Shown: piece by piece, positions 48,018 through 60,099 of the stretch
How positions within the stretch are numbered: the first letter of the stretch is position 1
How the letters are laid out: each line of letters opens with the position of its first letter
Origin: Leucogyrophana mollusca
Taxonomy: Eukaryota; Basidiomycota; Agaricomycetes; Boletales
Length of the DNA: 64,000 nucleotides
Assembly (NCBI GenBank): GCA_021014945.1
Contig: MU266344.1
Location: forward strand, 158,563 to 222,562
Direction of reading: 5' to 3'
Program-made: the position numbers and the translations under genes
Notes under the pieces: generated by a model
Databases searched by the model: none
Seen by the model: only the letters and a program-made list of their open reading frames with translations
What the model was told of the DNA's origin: nothing

Positions 48018-48647
48018 ATGGATTCCACCCATACGACCGCTCTGTTGACGATTGACGTCCAGAAAGGTGTGCCCGACCCATTTTCATCTATCTGATTGCG
48101 ATATTCTAACTGCTGCGAGTGTATAGCTTTCGAGGACGAAGCGTTCTGGGGTGGGAACAGGAACAACCCCCGGCTGCTGCAGAACGTCGAACAGCTCCTC
48201 GGACTCTTCCGGGCACGCTCACTCCCAGTTCTCCACGCTAAACACAATTCCACAAACCCAGAATCCCCATTACACCCAAGCCACCCAGGCAACGCCTTTT
48301 CCCCCGAGGCGGCTCCCCGCGAGAGCGAGCCAGTCTTCCCCAAGACCGTCAATTCTGCGTTCATTGGCACAGATTTAGAATCGCATCTCCGCTCCACGGG
48401 TATCCAGCGCCTCGTCATATGCGGCATCACGACGAACCACTGTGTCAGCACCACAACACGTATGGCAGGGAACCTAGGTTTCGACGTCCTTCTCGTCGGG
48501 GACGCCTGCGCGACATTCGACCGAGTGGGAGCGGATGGGGTGAAAAGGCCTGCGGAAGAGGTGCATCGGTATGCGTTGGGGGACTTGCACGGAGAGTTTT
48601 GTGAGGTGGTGAACACGAATCAAGTTCAGAGATATCTAGATAACTAG
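48018..48647 (+). CDS. Isochorismatase-like cysteine hydrolase
   Basis: Two exons: 48018-48066 and 48127-48647; 189 residues. The catalytic triad is visible: Asp in LLTIDVQKAF, Lys in LHAKHNST, and Cys in VICGITTNHCVSTTTR, together with the preceding non-proline cis-type GITT turn. The isochorismatase fold is shared with nicotinamidases and other amide hydrolases; this compact single-domain form fits a cytosolic hydrolase of a small amide or vinyl ether, and nothing in the sequence fixes the substrate. The ATG at 48018 is the first one giving the expected strand order; the frame is open further upstream without homology-like sequence. Confidence 0.93.
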
Positions 48648-48919
48648 GGATGTATAGCAAGGAGCCAAGCACCTCCTCATGTAATCGTAACCTAATCCGG
48701 GTCCCTTCAGTGCAATCATGGTGTCGGTGCCCCACAAGGGGCAGCTAGATATTATAATAAAGACAAGGTTCGGGGTATGCGGAAAACTAGTAAAAGCAGA
48801 TGGTGATCTTGGAAAAAATGCAACGGAAATAACATACGTATGTGCTACACGAACAATCGCACCCTTCCCGCGGATAGAGGCCAGGGGACGTATACAACAC
48901 CTACCGCAGGTGATACTCC

Positions 48920-51286
48920 TCAACGCCGCTCTTTGCCCCTCCGCCACGAATCGTCGTCCAACTCCAGCCTGCCCATCACCTCGGCAGATCCGCCGCTTGA
49001 AGCAGCGTCGTTCGCGCTCGCGCTGCGCAATGATCCAAGTCGCGGTCTTGAGACATCTCTGCTACTACTAGGCGCACCCCGTTCGTCTCTCCGCCCACCA
49101 CTCACGTCCCCCCTGCTCGCTCCGTCACCACTACTAGCCACCGAGCTCTCCTCGCCTTGATCGTCCCCCTGTCTCCGCTCTCTTCTCCTGCCCCCACCTA
49201 GGCCCTCTAGGCTCGCCAAAAACACCTCATTCATATGCCTTAGCCGCTCGTCCACGTCCGCCTCCTTCGTCAGCATCGGCCCAGTCGACGACCGCTTCGA
49301 TCCATCCGATTCCGTCCCAGCACCTTCCCTTGCCTTATCCTCTCGCTCGGCGTTCCCAACCCTCGTAATCGTGTCATCCCGTCCAAGTTGTTCACCGCGT
49401 GACCGCCGGATACCGCTCAAGGGCTTCCGAGCATCGATGTCCTGCACGAATATTGATATCTCGTCGTCGTCGGTGTTCGCTCCCAGGAATGATGCACTCT
49501 ATCGACAAGAGGTTAGCACAACATCCAGGGATAGAAGTATGTACACCTACCCCTACTCTCTCGCCTTCCCTCCGGTCGGCACTGCCGGCACTGCCGTCGC
49601 TTCCTGCTCCCCCGGTAGCGGCATAGCGGTGTCCAAAGCTACTCGAATATCGCTTCCGCGGTGGAACCTTCGGAGACGATTCCTCTCCCTCTGCTGATGC
49701 AAGTGACCGCCGGTCTCCGAGACTCGAGGGTGCAAATGGGGGCGACGGCCGGTTTGCCATACCTATAGGGGAGGGAGGCACGCGAGACGAATTTGGCGAT
49801 GTCTGAGCTGGCCGAGAAGGGAGTGAGGGTAGGCCGGTGGCGAGAGGAGATGGTTGGCGTAACGATGGCGAGGGAGAGTGTAAGGATGGAGAGCCCGATG
49901 AGAGAGTGGACGTCTTGAAAGGATGCACGGGGTTGATGTTTGGACGACGTATCGGGAGCGGACTGGGAACTGAGGGCAGGTCCTAATTTGATGCTAGGTC
50001 AGTCGTGAAACACGGACCGGCGCATAAGATCAGCATACCGCGCTACTCCGTCCTGTCCCTTGCATGCTCTCCCTCCTCACCCGAGCGGCAATGCCTGACA
50101 AGGGATGTCCATCTTCTCTGGACCATGTTGAGCTGGAATCCTGGCGTGACGATGAGACCGAAAGTGCGGAGGTCGACCCACCACCCTGCATGGCGCCTGT
50201 AGAGGTGCGGCTCATGGGTAGCGCAAAGTTCCGTGGGCTGCCAGGCATCGAGTTTGTCCGAGAGTGTGTGGATGGTAGAACGAATCGGTCAGCGATCGAA
50301 GGTGACTTTGGGAGAGAGGTGCGGAGGGGGAGGCTTCCAGGGAGGCCAGGTAGCGAATCGCGCTGCTGGTTCTTGACAAGCGTGGGCGTGAACTCCGGGC
50401 CTTCGTCCAAAGACAAGAAGCGCGATGAAAGAAGAGACTCGAGCTCGTCCAGCTGGAAATTCGGACAATTCAGGTATTTAGCTGACAGCGTGAGGTTGCC
50501 CATCGGATGGGGGATCGACGGAAACTCATGAGTCTCAAATGGCAAAGGTGGCGAGTTCTGCGCAGGGGGCACGCCTACATCGCAAGTCAGAGTTAGCATC
50601 ATCATGTGTCAGTGAGTTTTAGGGTTGCATGCAACGTGGCTTACCGAATTCCAGGATATCACCTATACCATCATCCATACCCTTTACACGTAGCTGGATA
50701 CTAAGATTCCCGTTTCGATAGGCACCTGCGGTTCGCCGGCGTAGTTTCTTGAACAGTTTCCAAGAGGGGAGAATGCGTAGAAGACTGTATAAACTCCGGA
50801 AGAGGGGTATACCGTGCTTGTAGATAGTGGAAGGAGCGACGTCTCCCTGGTCCTCGCCGAAGCGTGTGGGTGGGGAACCGGGAGTAAAGTTCAAAAGCCA
50901 ATTTTCCAGCAGAATATGACGAGGAGTCGGGTCGATTCGCAAACGAGAAGAATCAGGCGCGAGATAGACAAGTACTTGGTTGTTGGTCAACTCTGGGACA
51001 GACAAAAGGACCTGCAGCTCGAATGGGGGCGGCGATGGCGACCCAGAGATGGCACGATAAGTACGTAGGTGTTCTCTGAACATATCGGAATCAGGCGTTT
51101 CGAGGTTGAACTGTACTCTGGTTGTCAGCAGTGTCAGAGCACGGTAGGAGACAATAGGCTTGCCCATTTGTCGACCTTGGCCCCCGACCTCGGCTCAGCC
51201 GTAGCGCGGGCATTGTTTACGACGAGAGTGAGCTTTGTGTAAAACCTGTGAGCTATCTGGTCTGCTTTCTGTATGTCATTGGACAT
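48920..51286 (-). CDS. ATG13: Autophagy-related protein 13
   Basis: Five exons on the minus strand: 51286-51164, 51110-50645, 50574-50039, 49982-49551, 49498-48920; 711 residues. The N-terminal HORMA domain is recognisable from ADQIAHRFYTKLTLVVNNAR, KWFNLETPDSD, HILLENWLLNF and the highly conserved YKHGIPLFRSLYSLLRILPSW. The remainder is Ser/Pro-rich and disordered, as in all ATG13 proteins, with a DDDEISIFVQDIDARKPL segment that matches the region binding Atg1/Atg17. ATG13 is the TORC1-regulated scaffold of the Atg1 kinase complex at autophagosome initiation; the many SP/TP sites suit phosphorylation control. Intron 1 (51111-51163) starts GCAAGC: only this donor joins KVDKW to FNLETPD with a normal-length intron. 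Confidence 0.93.
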
Positions 51287-53789
51287 TGCAGAGGTAGAAT
51301 GGGTCGATGAGGGGTCGGTTGGAGCAGTGGCAGCAAGTATTGGAGAGAGATATTAAGCCACGGACAACATTAGGGTACAGATTCTAGCAAAGAAGAAAAG
51401 CCTAAGAGGCAAGCGGAGTCGTGGATGGCACGTAGCCTCAGTGGTCCGCAGGGGTACCGCAGTGTACTACTGGGAATCCTCACCACCCGTAATTTCCCTC
51501 TTATAGACTCCCTTCAGGCGTGCTGCTTTGGGCCGTACATGTGCTGACTAATCAGGGTAGCTGTCGAGGCTTTCATCTGCCACTGAGCCACAGCTTCGCG
51601 GGTCCGCCAATCCTCATAAGCGCGCTAAATCACGCAAATCTGTGCTGATCTGCTGTGCACAATGCCATTGCGTAGAATACAAAAAAAAGGTCTGTTGGAC
51701 AACTCATGGCCCGGGCAGTTGAAAAGACACAGAAAAGCGCTGTTAGAACGCGTCTCGGGGGCTATGCTCTCGTGCATGAGCGATTGCGTTGGGTTGCTAG
51801 TGCATCGCTCTGTGCCTCTGAGGAAGCTGATGGCGTGGCCGAGAAATAGTTCCGAAGAAGCGAAGAAGGTGGTCCCCCACCGCACCGGTGAGGACCCTCT
51901 GCGATGACTAGGCGCTAGTCAGGGACGAAGCCGACGTTGACTCAACGACAGCTTGTCTCTCCGCGGATTGATGGATATGTACCCGTGTGAGCATCCGTAA
52001 AGAGAGGCATCGGTGACGTGAAGTAGAACCATGTTTTGAACAAAGTACTTATCTTGGGGGACTGAGGTCAAAACCCTCGTAATGCAATAAGTGGCGACTC
52101 GCATGAGTGATAACGCTTACCGAGGAGGCTGTTGTTGTGTGGTTTTGGAAACAAAGTTCAGTGCCGGGGATTGAGGCGCCATTGAGACGGATCCCAATAT
52201 TCTTGAGCGTCAGATAGACCATACCTGAGGACTTCCTTCTCTTGTTTATTAGCGAGATGGAACACTGTTTCCGGATCATAAGACCAACGACAACGTGGGG
52301 GGAAACAATGGCAGCAGGATGTGAGTTCCGAGTCAACCTGACTCACGGCTAGAGCTCTAAGTCGAGCCAAATTAATCTCTGGGGGTGACGGAGTTGATCC
52401 ATATCGACAAGCCAGACGCTCAGAAGCTGAACGCGAACTTTAACCATGGCCCATCAACATGAGGATGCTGTAGATTAATAGATCGTGATGACTCGGAGCG
52501 CGTGGCACTGGCCGATGCCGCGGGAAAGCTGCCAACCAATTCAGAGGGAACAGGGGCGACTTCGTCCCCGGTATTTTTGAGCGGATGCGAGGCTTCGGAG
52601 CTGAAAAACTGACATATCGTTACAAAAATTACAGATACTTAGGACCAGAAGTTGTGCTCCCCGCCAGCATGGTCTATGCTAGTGATAAATAGAAACATCA
52701 GCCTTCGTTACGATGCCCATAAGGATCCAAAATATCTTACTTACCGTCGTACAGGCGAAATAGGTTTGATATACTCAGGACCACGAGAACTCAGAGCAAG
52801 GTCGGACCCCTGCTAGTCTCCCGTAGGCAGACCAGAGTTTCGAATGAAATAGTCGTTCCTTCTCAAGACCCCTGCGCTCCGCGTTCGCGGGACCTCACTC
52901 GAACGATAAGATGCTGAGCGTACGAATCCCTGACCAATGCAGTTCATCATCGAACGCGACACTGCTCATATACCCGTAAAAATATTCAGCCTTTCGTCGA
53001 CGACGCCTTCGCAGACGATTTTTATACTGCTTTCTTTTTCTTCGGTCGACGTACTGCCCGACGGCTCCAAGTTCAATGAAATGCATCTAGCCACCATTGG
53101 CCTGGATCGGTGCGACCGGTGTAGAAATCCCGGAGATCAATGCGCACTTCCTCGCTGGGCATCTTTTTGAGCTAGTTCGTCGATATAGAAAGCTGTACAA
53201 CGCTGTTCGGTGTCTTGGCTGGGGTAAAGAATAGTTCTTATGGTCGTTCTATACCCAAGAATTCACAGGCGTGGCTGATGCTGACTTCCAAAGTGGTAGC
53301 CTTGCTCGACTCTAAGTTGTTCTCATTGAGCTCGTAAGTCTCTACCGCGTCATGCGCCTTTGCCATCTTTGGGAAAGGGGCAGTTTCTTTGTCATGTGCA
53401 TTGGGTGCGCCATGTAGCAAAAGCTTAGAATGACGCAGGTCGATACCGGGGGGCTTTGCGAGGATGAGTGACAGGAGCCAAGAGGGCAGTTCTCACGCCC
53501 TTTTCCGACCACATCTCAACAGAAGCTCCGCCCAGCTTATCTTATCTTATCGCTGCGCGCACTGAGTGACATGGTCTTTTGTTAGACTCCTCATTTCACG
53601 GCGCCCCTATCAGCCTTGCTACTCGGGATTCACATCTAGAATCTGGCCTCCTAGATCGGACCACCAACAATTCCACGAGTATAGATCTCCGTAGGCAAAT
53701 GTCCTGCGCCTTCAAAGCAAAAATACAAATACATACAAAAGCTTTTTCCTTCTCATAACAGTAATACATATAGCCCTCTCGCAGTTTGC
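51287..53789. other. Intergenic, nothing recognised
   Basis: About 2.5 kb between the ATG13 start and the ALDH stop. No motif-bearing frame, repeat family or RNA gene was recognised. The bases next to 51286 are the ATG13 promoter. Confidence 0.5.
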
Positions 53790-56133
53790 TTACAGGCGCA
53801 AGCCGATGTTGACGTGAACAGCTCTAAAAGATGCACGTGAGTATGCGCGTGGATGGTCATGTAGTAGCAGAACAACAAAGAAAGCAAGGAAACTTACTTC
53901 ACATTCGTGTAGCTGGGATATACCAATGCAGCGTAAGCACCAACCCGAGTACCACAAAAACAAGAACTCACTTCTCCAATGCGTACTCGCTCAACTCGCG
54001 TCCGATGCCAGACTGTTTGAACCCCCCAAATGGCATCGAAATCTCCGTCTGATTCGCGCAATTGATCTATGTACAAACATAGCGGGCGGACCCGCGTCTT
54101 AGAGTCAGCTTTTTTTTACAACCTCATAGTGATAGATTCTGAGCATACCCAGGCAGTCCCCGCCTCAAGCGCATGCGCGACCCGGATCGCGCGATCGATG
54201 TCCCGCGTGAAGACAGAAGCAGCAAGACCGTATGACGTGTCGTTTGCCTGTTCGATGACCTCTATCGGGCGGTGCGTGATATGTATGAGTAAAGATCTGG
54301 GTACCAAGAAGGGCGAACGGGGAATACGTACCCTCTTCAGTGCTGAACTTCATGACACACGCAACGGGCCCGAATATCTCCTCACGCACGATCTTCATGT
54401 TCGGCTGGCACTCGGTGAAAATCGTCGGCTGGATGAAGAACCCGGCGTCGCCAATGCGGTTGCCTCCGATGTGTACTGTCGCGCCTTGTTCCTTGCCCGA
54501 GGCGATGTACCCCATGATGCGCTGAATGAGCGGGGTCGGTGGGTTGTTACGAGAGAGGGAAGGGGGAAACATGTACCTCGAACTGTGTCTTGGAGACTTG
54601 TGGGCCCTGGAAGGTCGATGGCTCGAAAGGATCGCCAACCTTGATGGCCAGCGCTTGTTCCGTGAACTGCTTCAGGAACGTGTCGTAAATCCCCTCTTGC
54701 ACGAAGATTCTCGACCCCGCCGAGCAATTCTGCCCGTGGTTGAAGCTAACACCCCATTATCAGTATCACTCAACAAATCCGCCAGAACAAGGTCAGAGCA
54801 GTAAAAAGGCAATGCACTCACTAAATACCATGAATCGCCCACTTAACCGCCTGCTCCAGATCCGCGTCCTCAAAGATCACATTCGGGCTCTTCCCTCCCA
54901 GCTCCAGCGTAACTGGCTTCAAATTGCTCTTCGCCGCAGCCTCCATGATCTTGCGTCCCGTAAGCGTGCTCCCTGTGAACGCGACTTTTTCGATCAAAGG
55001 GTGCGACGAGATGGCGGCGCCAGCGGTGGAGCCGTAGCCGTTGACGATGTTGATGACGCCTGGGGGGAAGCCGGCGCGCGTGATGAGCGTGGAGAAGAGC
55101 AGTGCGGAGAGGGGAGTGAGCTCGGAGGGCTTGAGGACGATCGTGTTGCCTGTGGCGAGAGCAGGCGCTATTTTTAGGGAGAGAGAGAACACTGGGAATG
55201 GATGGCGGTAAGCGAAGGAAAAGCGTTGAGTGGATGAGATAGGCTTACTAGGTACGTTCCAGGGGATAATTTGGCCCTGGGCGAGTGGGTGAGTTGAGTG
55301 TCTAGCAGGACTATTTGTTTAGGTTTAGATACGAACCACTACACCAATGGGTTCGTGGCGCGTGTACGCGAGCTTCTTTTCGTTTGTCTGAAGATGAAAG
55401 TATGAGTATGAGGCTGGAATGCACTCAGAGAGCGAAATCAAACGGCACACCCACCTCGATGGTCTTTCCGTTGATCTTATCTGCCCACCCAGCGTAGTAC
55501 TGCATTACAGCAATCGCGCCCTTGTTATCCCGTCCGTGCGCGGTCAGGAATGCCTTCCCTATCCACAAAACAGAATATGAACACAATCGTAATTGACCAG
55601 GTGCAAAGAAAACGACAAAACAAAGATAGACAGAAAGACGAAGTAGCACACCATTTGAGATAGCGTCCAGAGCCGCAAACTGATCGATATGCTCTTCCAT
55701 GAGCTCTGCGAGCTTAAACATAAGCTTCCCGCGTTCGGCGCCGGGGACTTTGAGCCCCCACGAGGTCTTGTACGCTTTCTTTGCTGCGTTGGCGGCGATG
55801 TCGATGTCTGCGGCGGTCCCTGCTGCGATAGCGGTTACGACCTTACCCGTGGCTGGGAGAGCGTCATTTCATTAAATGAGGCGTCAGAGTCAGATACTTT
55901 GGGTGAAGGCGGTGGAAAGATATGCACACACCGGGGTTAACCACTCTGATTACGGTGCGGAGATGTCAGTAGGCGTAGGGCAGCGAGGGCAGCGGGCGAG
56001 GCTGAGGTACGTACTCTATCGTCCCACCGTCGACGGGGTCGACGAACTCTCCATTGATGTAGAGCCCCAAGGGGATGGTGACCGTGCCCTTGTAAGCGGC
56101 CGTGTCGAAGGTCTGGGTGTACGTCGACGGCAT
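53790..56133 (-). CDS. Aldehyde dehydrogenase (NAD(P)+), ALDH1/2-like
   Basis: Thirteen exons on the minus strand: 56133-56015, 55945-55932, 55852-55652, 55558-55455, 55387-55337, 55276-55249, 55191-54822, 54745-54577, 54521-54332, 54261-54149, 54066-53972, 53912-53898, 53823-53790; 500 residues, the family length. Cofactor and catalytic motifs are complete: [43 protein letters not shown] (general-base Glu), [12 protein letters not shown] (nucleophilic Cys), REEIFGPV, and [20 protein letters not shown]. It oxidises aldehydes to acids, probably in the cytosol as no targeting sequence is seen. Exons of 14, 28 and 15 nt make this an unusually fragmented gene. Confidence 0.95.
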
Positions 56134-57147
56134 GATGCTAGTAACAGTAGTAGACTGGCTTTATGTGACAATGGAAATGGAAATGGGCAAGAGGGGAACC
56201 TGGGACCGTCGACATCCCAGCGATAAGCTGAGCTACTTATAGGCAGGAGCATGATCACGGGGGAGCGTACCGTTGTGCGTAGTTGACAGTCATGCGAATT
56301 CGGGTGACTATACTTGCTGCGAGAGTCAAAGAAGAGAAGAATCAACGGCCTTGAGATATTCCAGGAGTGTTCTTGGCCATTCTTAAGTCTTAACCGGACA
56401 TCGACAGGCGGGGACAGTCTGTTAGTGACCATCGCGTTGTCGGGTGGGCTTCTATCTTCGATGAAACTTTCGTCAATTGTATAGATGAGTCCAGAGAACT
56501 ATGCTTTCGGGCATCTTTTGGCTTGACGATGAGAAACCTATTTGTATTGAGGCATGTTGGACGTGTCGGGTATAGTAGTCAAGAACAAAGAGCCAGCACC
56601 GTCGGGGCAAACACTGTTGACTTCATATATCGACAATGCAACTGAAACTACGTGGGAGCCCTTAATCCTGGGACTGGCCGTCCGACTTCGAGGCACCACG
56701 CCCCTACTTCTCCTCAAACATCACACAGGCGCACCGACAACGTCCAAGTTTATACAAACCAGCCACGAGATAGGCGGGTCCAAGCCGCAGATGTCTGGAA
56801 TAGAGGCCGAGGTCGTACATATGAAAGCGAACGAGACAGTATTGGCACCTGGGCTTGTGATGACATTGCCCTCCTCACTCCTGATAGTAAAAGAACATTT
56901 GCAGCTTCGATGCCTGTTCGGAAACCCGGACACAAGCTGCTGTCGACGTACCTCTCTTCCTTTGGCAGACCTTGCAACACGGGACAACAAATCGTCGATT
57001 GGCTTCCACAGCACTAGCGGACCGACCCGATCCCAGGTAGCGGCGCACATAGGCATCTGGCCTCCACCTTGATCTCATTATAAGCAGCGTTGGCATGGTT
57101 GACGAGTATATCCTTTCCTCGTAGGAGACACAGTAAATCTTCCTGTT
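56134..57147. other. Intergenic, nothing firmly recognised
   Basis: ALDH promoter side plus the uncertain 3' side of the coiled-coil gene. Plus-strand open frames at 56554-57072 lack motifs and overlap minus-strand frames. Confidence 0.45.
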
Positions 57148-60099
57148 TCAGCCATGACCACCGCGCAGTGCGCATCTCCCAGAACCATTCCACAGGGACC
57201 GGTGAGATATTAGATTCGGCTTGCTCCTGGTCATACCTGATCGGGATCCATAAGATAGGCATTTGATCGTAGTCGATGGTGGTGGGAGTACACGAGACAT
57301 GATAAAATGCAGCGGGAAGTATTTTTGGGACACCAGCCCCACGCGCGAGTCGAGTGGCAGAAGCTGGCTTGAGCATGAGGCTGTCGAAGTCTTCACCGGG
57401 TATTCGTCCTCCATAGATTGCCGGTTGTTGATGACCTCAGACTTGTAGGCTTCAATTTCATTTCCAACAAGTCCCACTCGGTGAGTGTAGACGGCCAGTC
57501 GCGGTCCACCATCGCCGTCCCCTTCACCTTCATTACCGCCCGCTTTCCGGGCCCCGCCGTAAACGTACGTGTTGTAAATATTATAGAACCGATTCCTGCG
57601 CGAGCGCCCCGCCTTCGCCGAGGACGTCTCGACGAGCTTGTCGATGATCGCGCACTCGACGCCGAGCTCGTCCTTGAGCGCGCGCCACTCCTCCACGGTG
57701 TCCTCGGAGAGCTGGACACGGCCCTCGAAGGGGATATTCAGGCCCTTGTGCCACTTCTTCAGCACGCGCCAGTCGGGGTCGTCAGCGCTGGCGTCTTGAT
57801 CTTGCTCGGCGACGGAGTGGTAGGAGGGCAGGAGGTCGGTGTGTGCGTGCTTGTGTTCGGCTGGCGCCTTGGGGGTGGGGGGAAGCACGGTAGACGACGA
57901 GGACGCCAGCGCGTCTTCTTCCTCCGCGCTGATGCTGTGGGGCGACGGCGAGCGGGAGATCTCGTGCTCGTACTCTGGCTCGGTCTGGATGTCCACGCTC
58001 GTCGTGATCCTAGGCAATGGTGCGGGCTCCGGTTCTTTTTCCGCTGTCTCTGTCTGCACCACAAACGACTGCGTCTGCGCTTTTTCAGGCTCGGGCTCAA
58101 GGTCTGTCTGGATCTGCATTTCATGCGCAAAGAGCGACGCCTGGGTTTGTATTTGTGTTTCGGAGGTGTAGATGGGGACGGGGGCGTCGGTTTGGGTTTC
58201 GGCGTGTACAGAGTACGCAGAGGGGGAGGTTTGGACTGCGGACGTAGAGGTAGGGATGGCGTCGGTTTGCACCTCCGAGGCGGCGGTGGGGACACCGTGC
58301 TGCACGGACGCGTCGCAGTACTCTTTCGTCTCTGAGAATGTGATGGTCTCGACTCTGTCTTTGTCTTTGTTGGCGCGGCCTGTAATCTTCTGTCAGGGGG
58401 AGGAGAGAGCGGGCGTGAGCGGGAGCGCCAGTGAACATAAGGAAGACAAATGAAAAGCGTACGGGAGACAAGTGAAAGGTGCCAGCGAGAGCAACAGATG
58501 TGAACCAACGAACGTACCCGCTTCTTCCGCGTAATGATAGTCTGAATTACATCCTCCTCCTCGCCCTCCGTGCCCTCTTCCTCGCTCTCCTCGCCCTCGT
58601 CTTCCATCCCCCACCCCGCGGCGCCTATCTTCCCCATCAACTCCGCACCCAATCTCTTACTCATCGAATTCGCCGCACTGCTCGCCCCGCTCCCCGGCCC
58701 TCCCCCGCCCACCGCGCTCGCCCCGCTCCGCACCTCGTCCATATCATACCGCAAGCGGTCGATCGTCTCCTCCAGCATCAGGTTCTCCTGTTTCTGCTCG
58801 TCGAGCTGCGTGTGCGCCTGCTGTGCGACGGCGAGCTCGCCCGCGGCGTGCGCGAGGTGCTCCTCGTAGCGCTCGTGCTCGCGATCCCACTTGGCGGCCT
58901 CGAACACGTGAAGGGCGGCCGTGTCGGCGTAGTCTTTGATGGACTCGTCGCGCCGGCGGAGGTGGTTGCGGTAGCGCTCGGATTCGGCTGTAGGGTGGGG
59001 TCAGTGGGGGGAAGGGAGGTAAGGGAAGGAGTGGGGGACGCACCGCATTGTTCCTGGTACTTCTTCTGCAGGCTCTGGTACGACGTGCGCGCATTCTCGA
59101 GGCTCTTTTGAAGCTTCGCGATTTCCGACTCAAGCGCGGCGATCTGCGTTGAATTCGTGTGCTACAACCGCCTCAAACCAGTATCTCGTACCTAAACGAA
59201 CCTAAAGGTAGGACACAGCAGGCACGTACCTCCTTGCCCCTGAGCTCCTTCCCTTCGCGCTTGGTGGCGGTGAGTTCACTGCGGAGCTCGTCGATGCGGC
59301 CCTGCATCTCATCGAGGTCGACATCGTGCTCGAGGAGCTTGTTCTGGAGGGTACGCTGCGCGTCGACGAGTTTGCGCGCGAGGTCTGCGTTGGCCTTTTG
59401 GAGGGCATCGAGGCAGTCGAGGGGGGCGAGGGATGCTGTTGATGACGCGGCGGAGCGGTCGAGGACGAGGCCAAGGGCAGATTCGTCTTCATCTTCGCGG
59501 TCGGAATCGGAGGCGGAGGCGGAGCGGGGCATAGAGAGGGAGGAGATGGAGTCCATGATGTTGGTGCTGTGGTCGTCGCGGCGGGTTGGGTAGTCGAAAG
59601 AGGCGTCTGCATCAGGGGAGGTGTCCCCCGGGTGGGGGTCGCGGTCCGGGGATGTGTAGAAGGCGATGGAGTTGAAGGGCTGGGACTGCGCGCGGGAGTG
59701 GGGACAGGACGGGGGGCTGAAGGTCGGGGGGAAGAGGCCGGAGGAAATGGGGCTGGTGGGGCTCGATGGTGCACGGGAGCGGCGGAACAAGCTCGTGCTA
59801 GAGGAAAACGATGAAGACTGAAAAAAGGGGTTAGGTCAGCGAATCTCGCTGTCGTCGAGGAGTTCGATGCCATTGTAGGCATCAGAGAAGGCCCGAAGCA
59901 CGTCGACGAGGGCGACAGCGGGTACGCGGGGCTCGCCATCCGTGTCGGTGTCTGCGTCGGGGTGGTCGTTGAATATTTGATATAGCTGTTGTTCGATGTC
60001 GGCGATTGACTGCCGGTTGCGGCCGTACGTCGCCTGTGGCAGTGAATTAGCGTATTCACTCGCTGTGCTAGGCGTAGTCGACATTAATGTGCGTACCAT
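57148..60099 (-). CDS. Coiled-coil protein with an array of LC8-like QT motifs
   Basis: Model on the minus strand: 60099-59902, 59817-59230, 59161-59044, 58987-58518, 58389-57148. The N-terminal module (ADIEQQLYQIFNDHPDADTD) is followed by a Ser-rich linker, then a long coiled coil (LQKANADLARKLVDAQRTLQ, ALESEIAKLQKSLENARTSYQ, YRNHLRRRDESIKDYA) and an acidic patch. At 57975-58275 come eight Q-T motifs spaced mostly 11-15 residues apart. A folded-looking C-terminal part (DWRVLKKWHKGLNIPFEGRV, YNIYNTYVYGGARK) follows. The family is not recognised. Two points are insecure: the exon 1-2 join, where the preferred donor (GTGCTT at 59901) removes a stretch that itself reads like protein, and the 3' end, which may splice out after the YVYGG region. 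A scaffold role is inference. Confidence 0.7.

Noticed and set aside
56554..57072. 172-codon plus-strand frame
   Set aside because: No domain, no intron support, and overlapping minus-strand frames of similar length.
57759..58907. 382-codon frame in a second minus-strand phase
   Set aside because: It shares its start with the real coiled-coil exon, then reads through an intron into the wrong phase; the other phase carries the QT motif array and clean splice sites.
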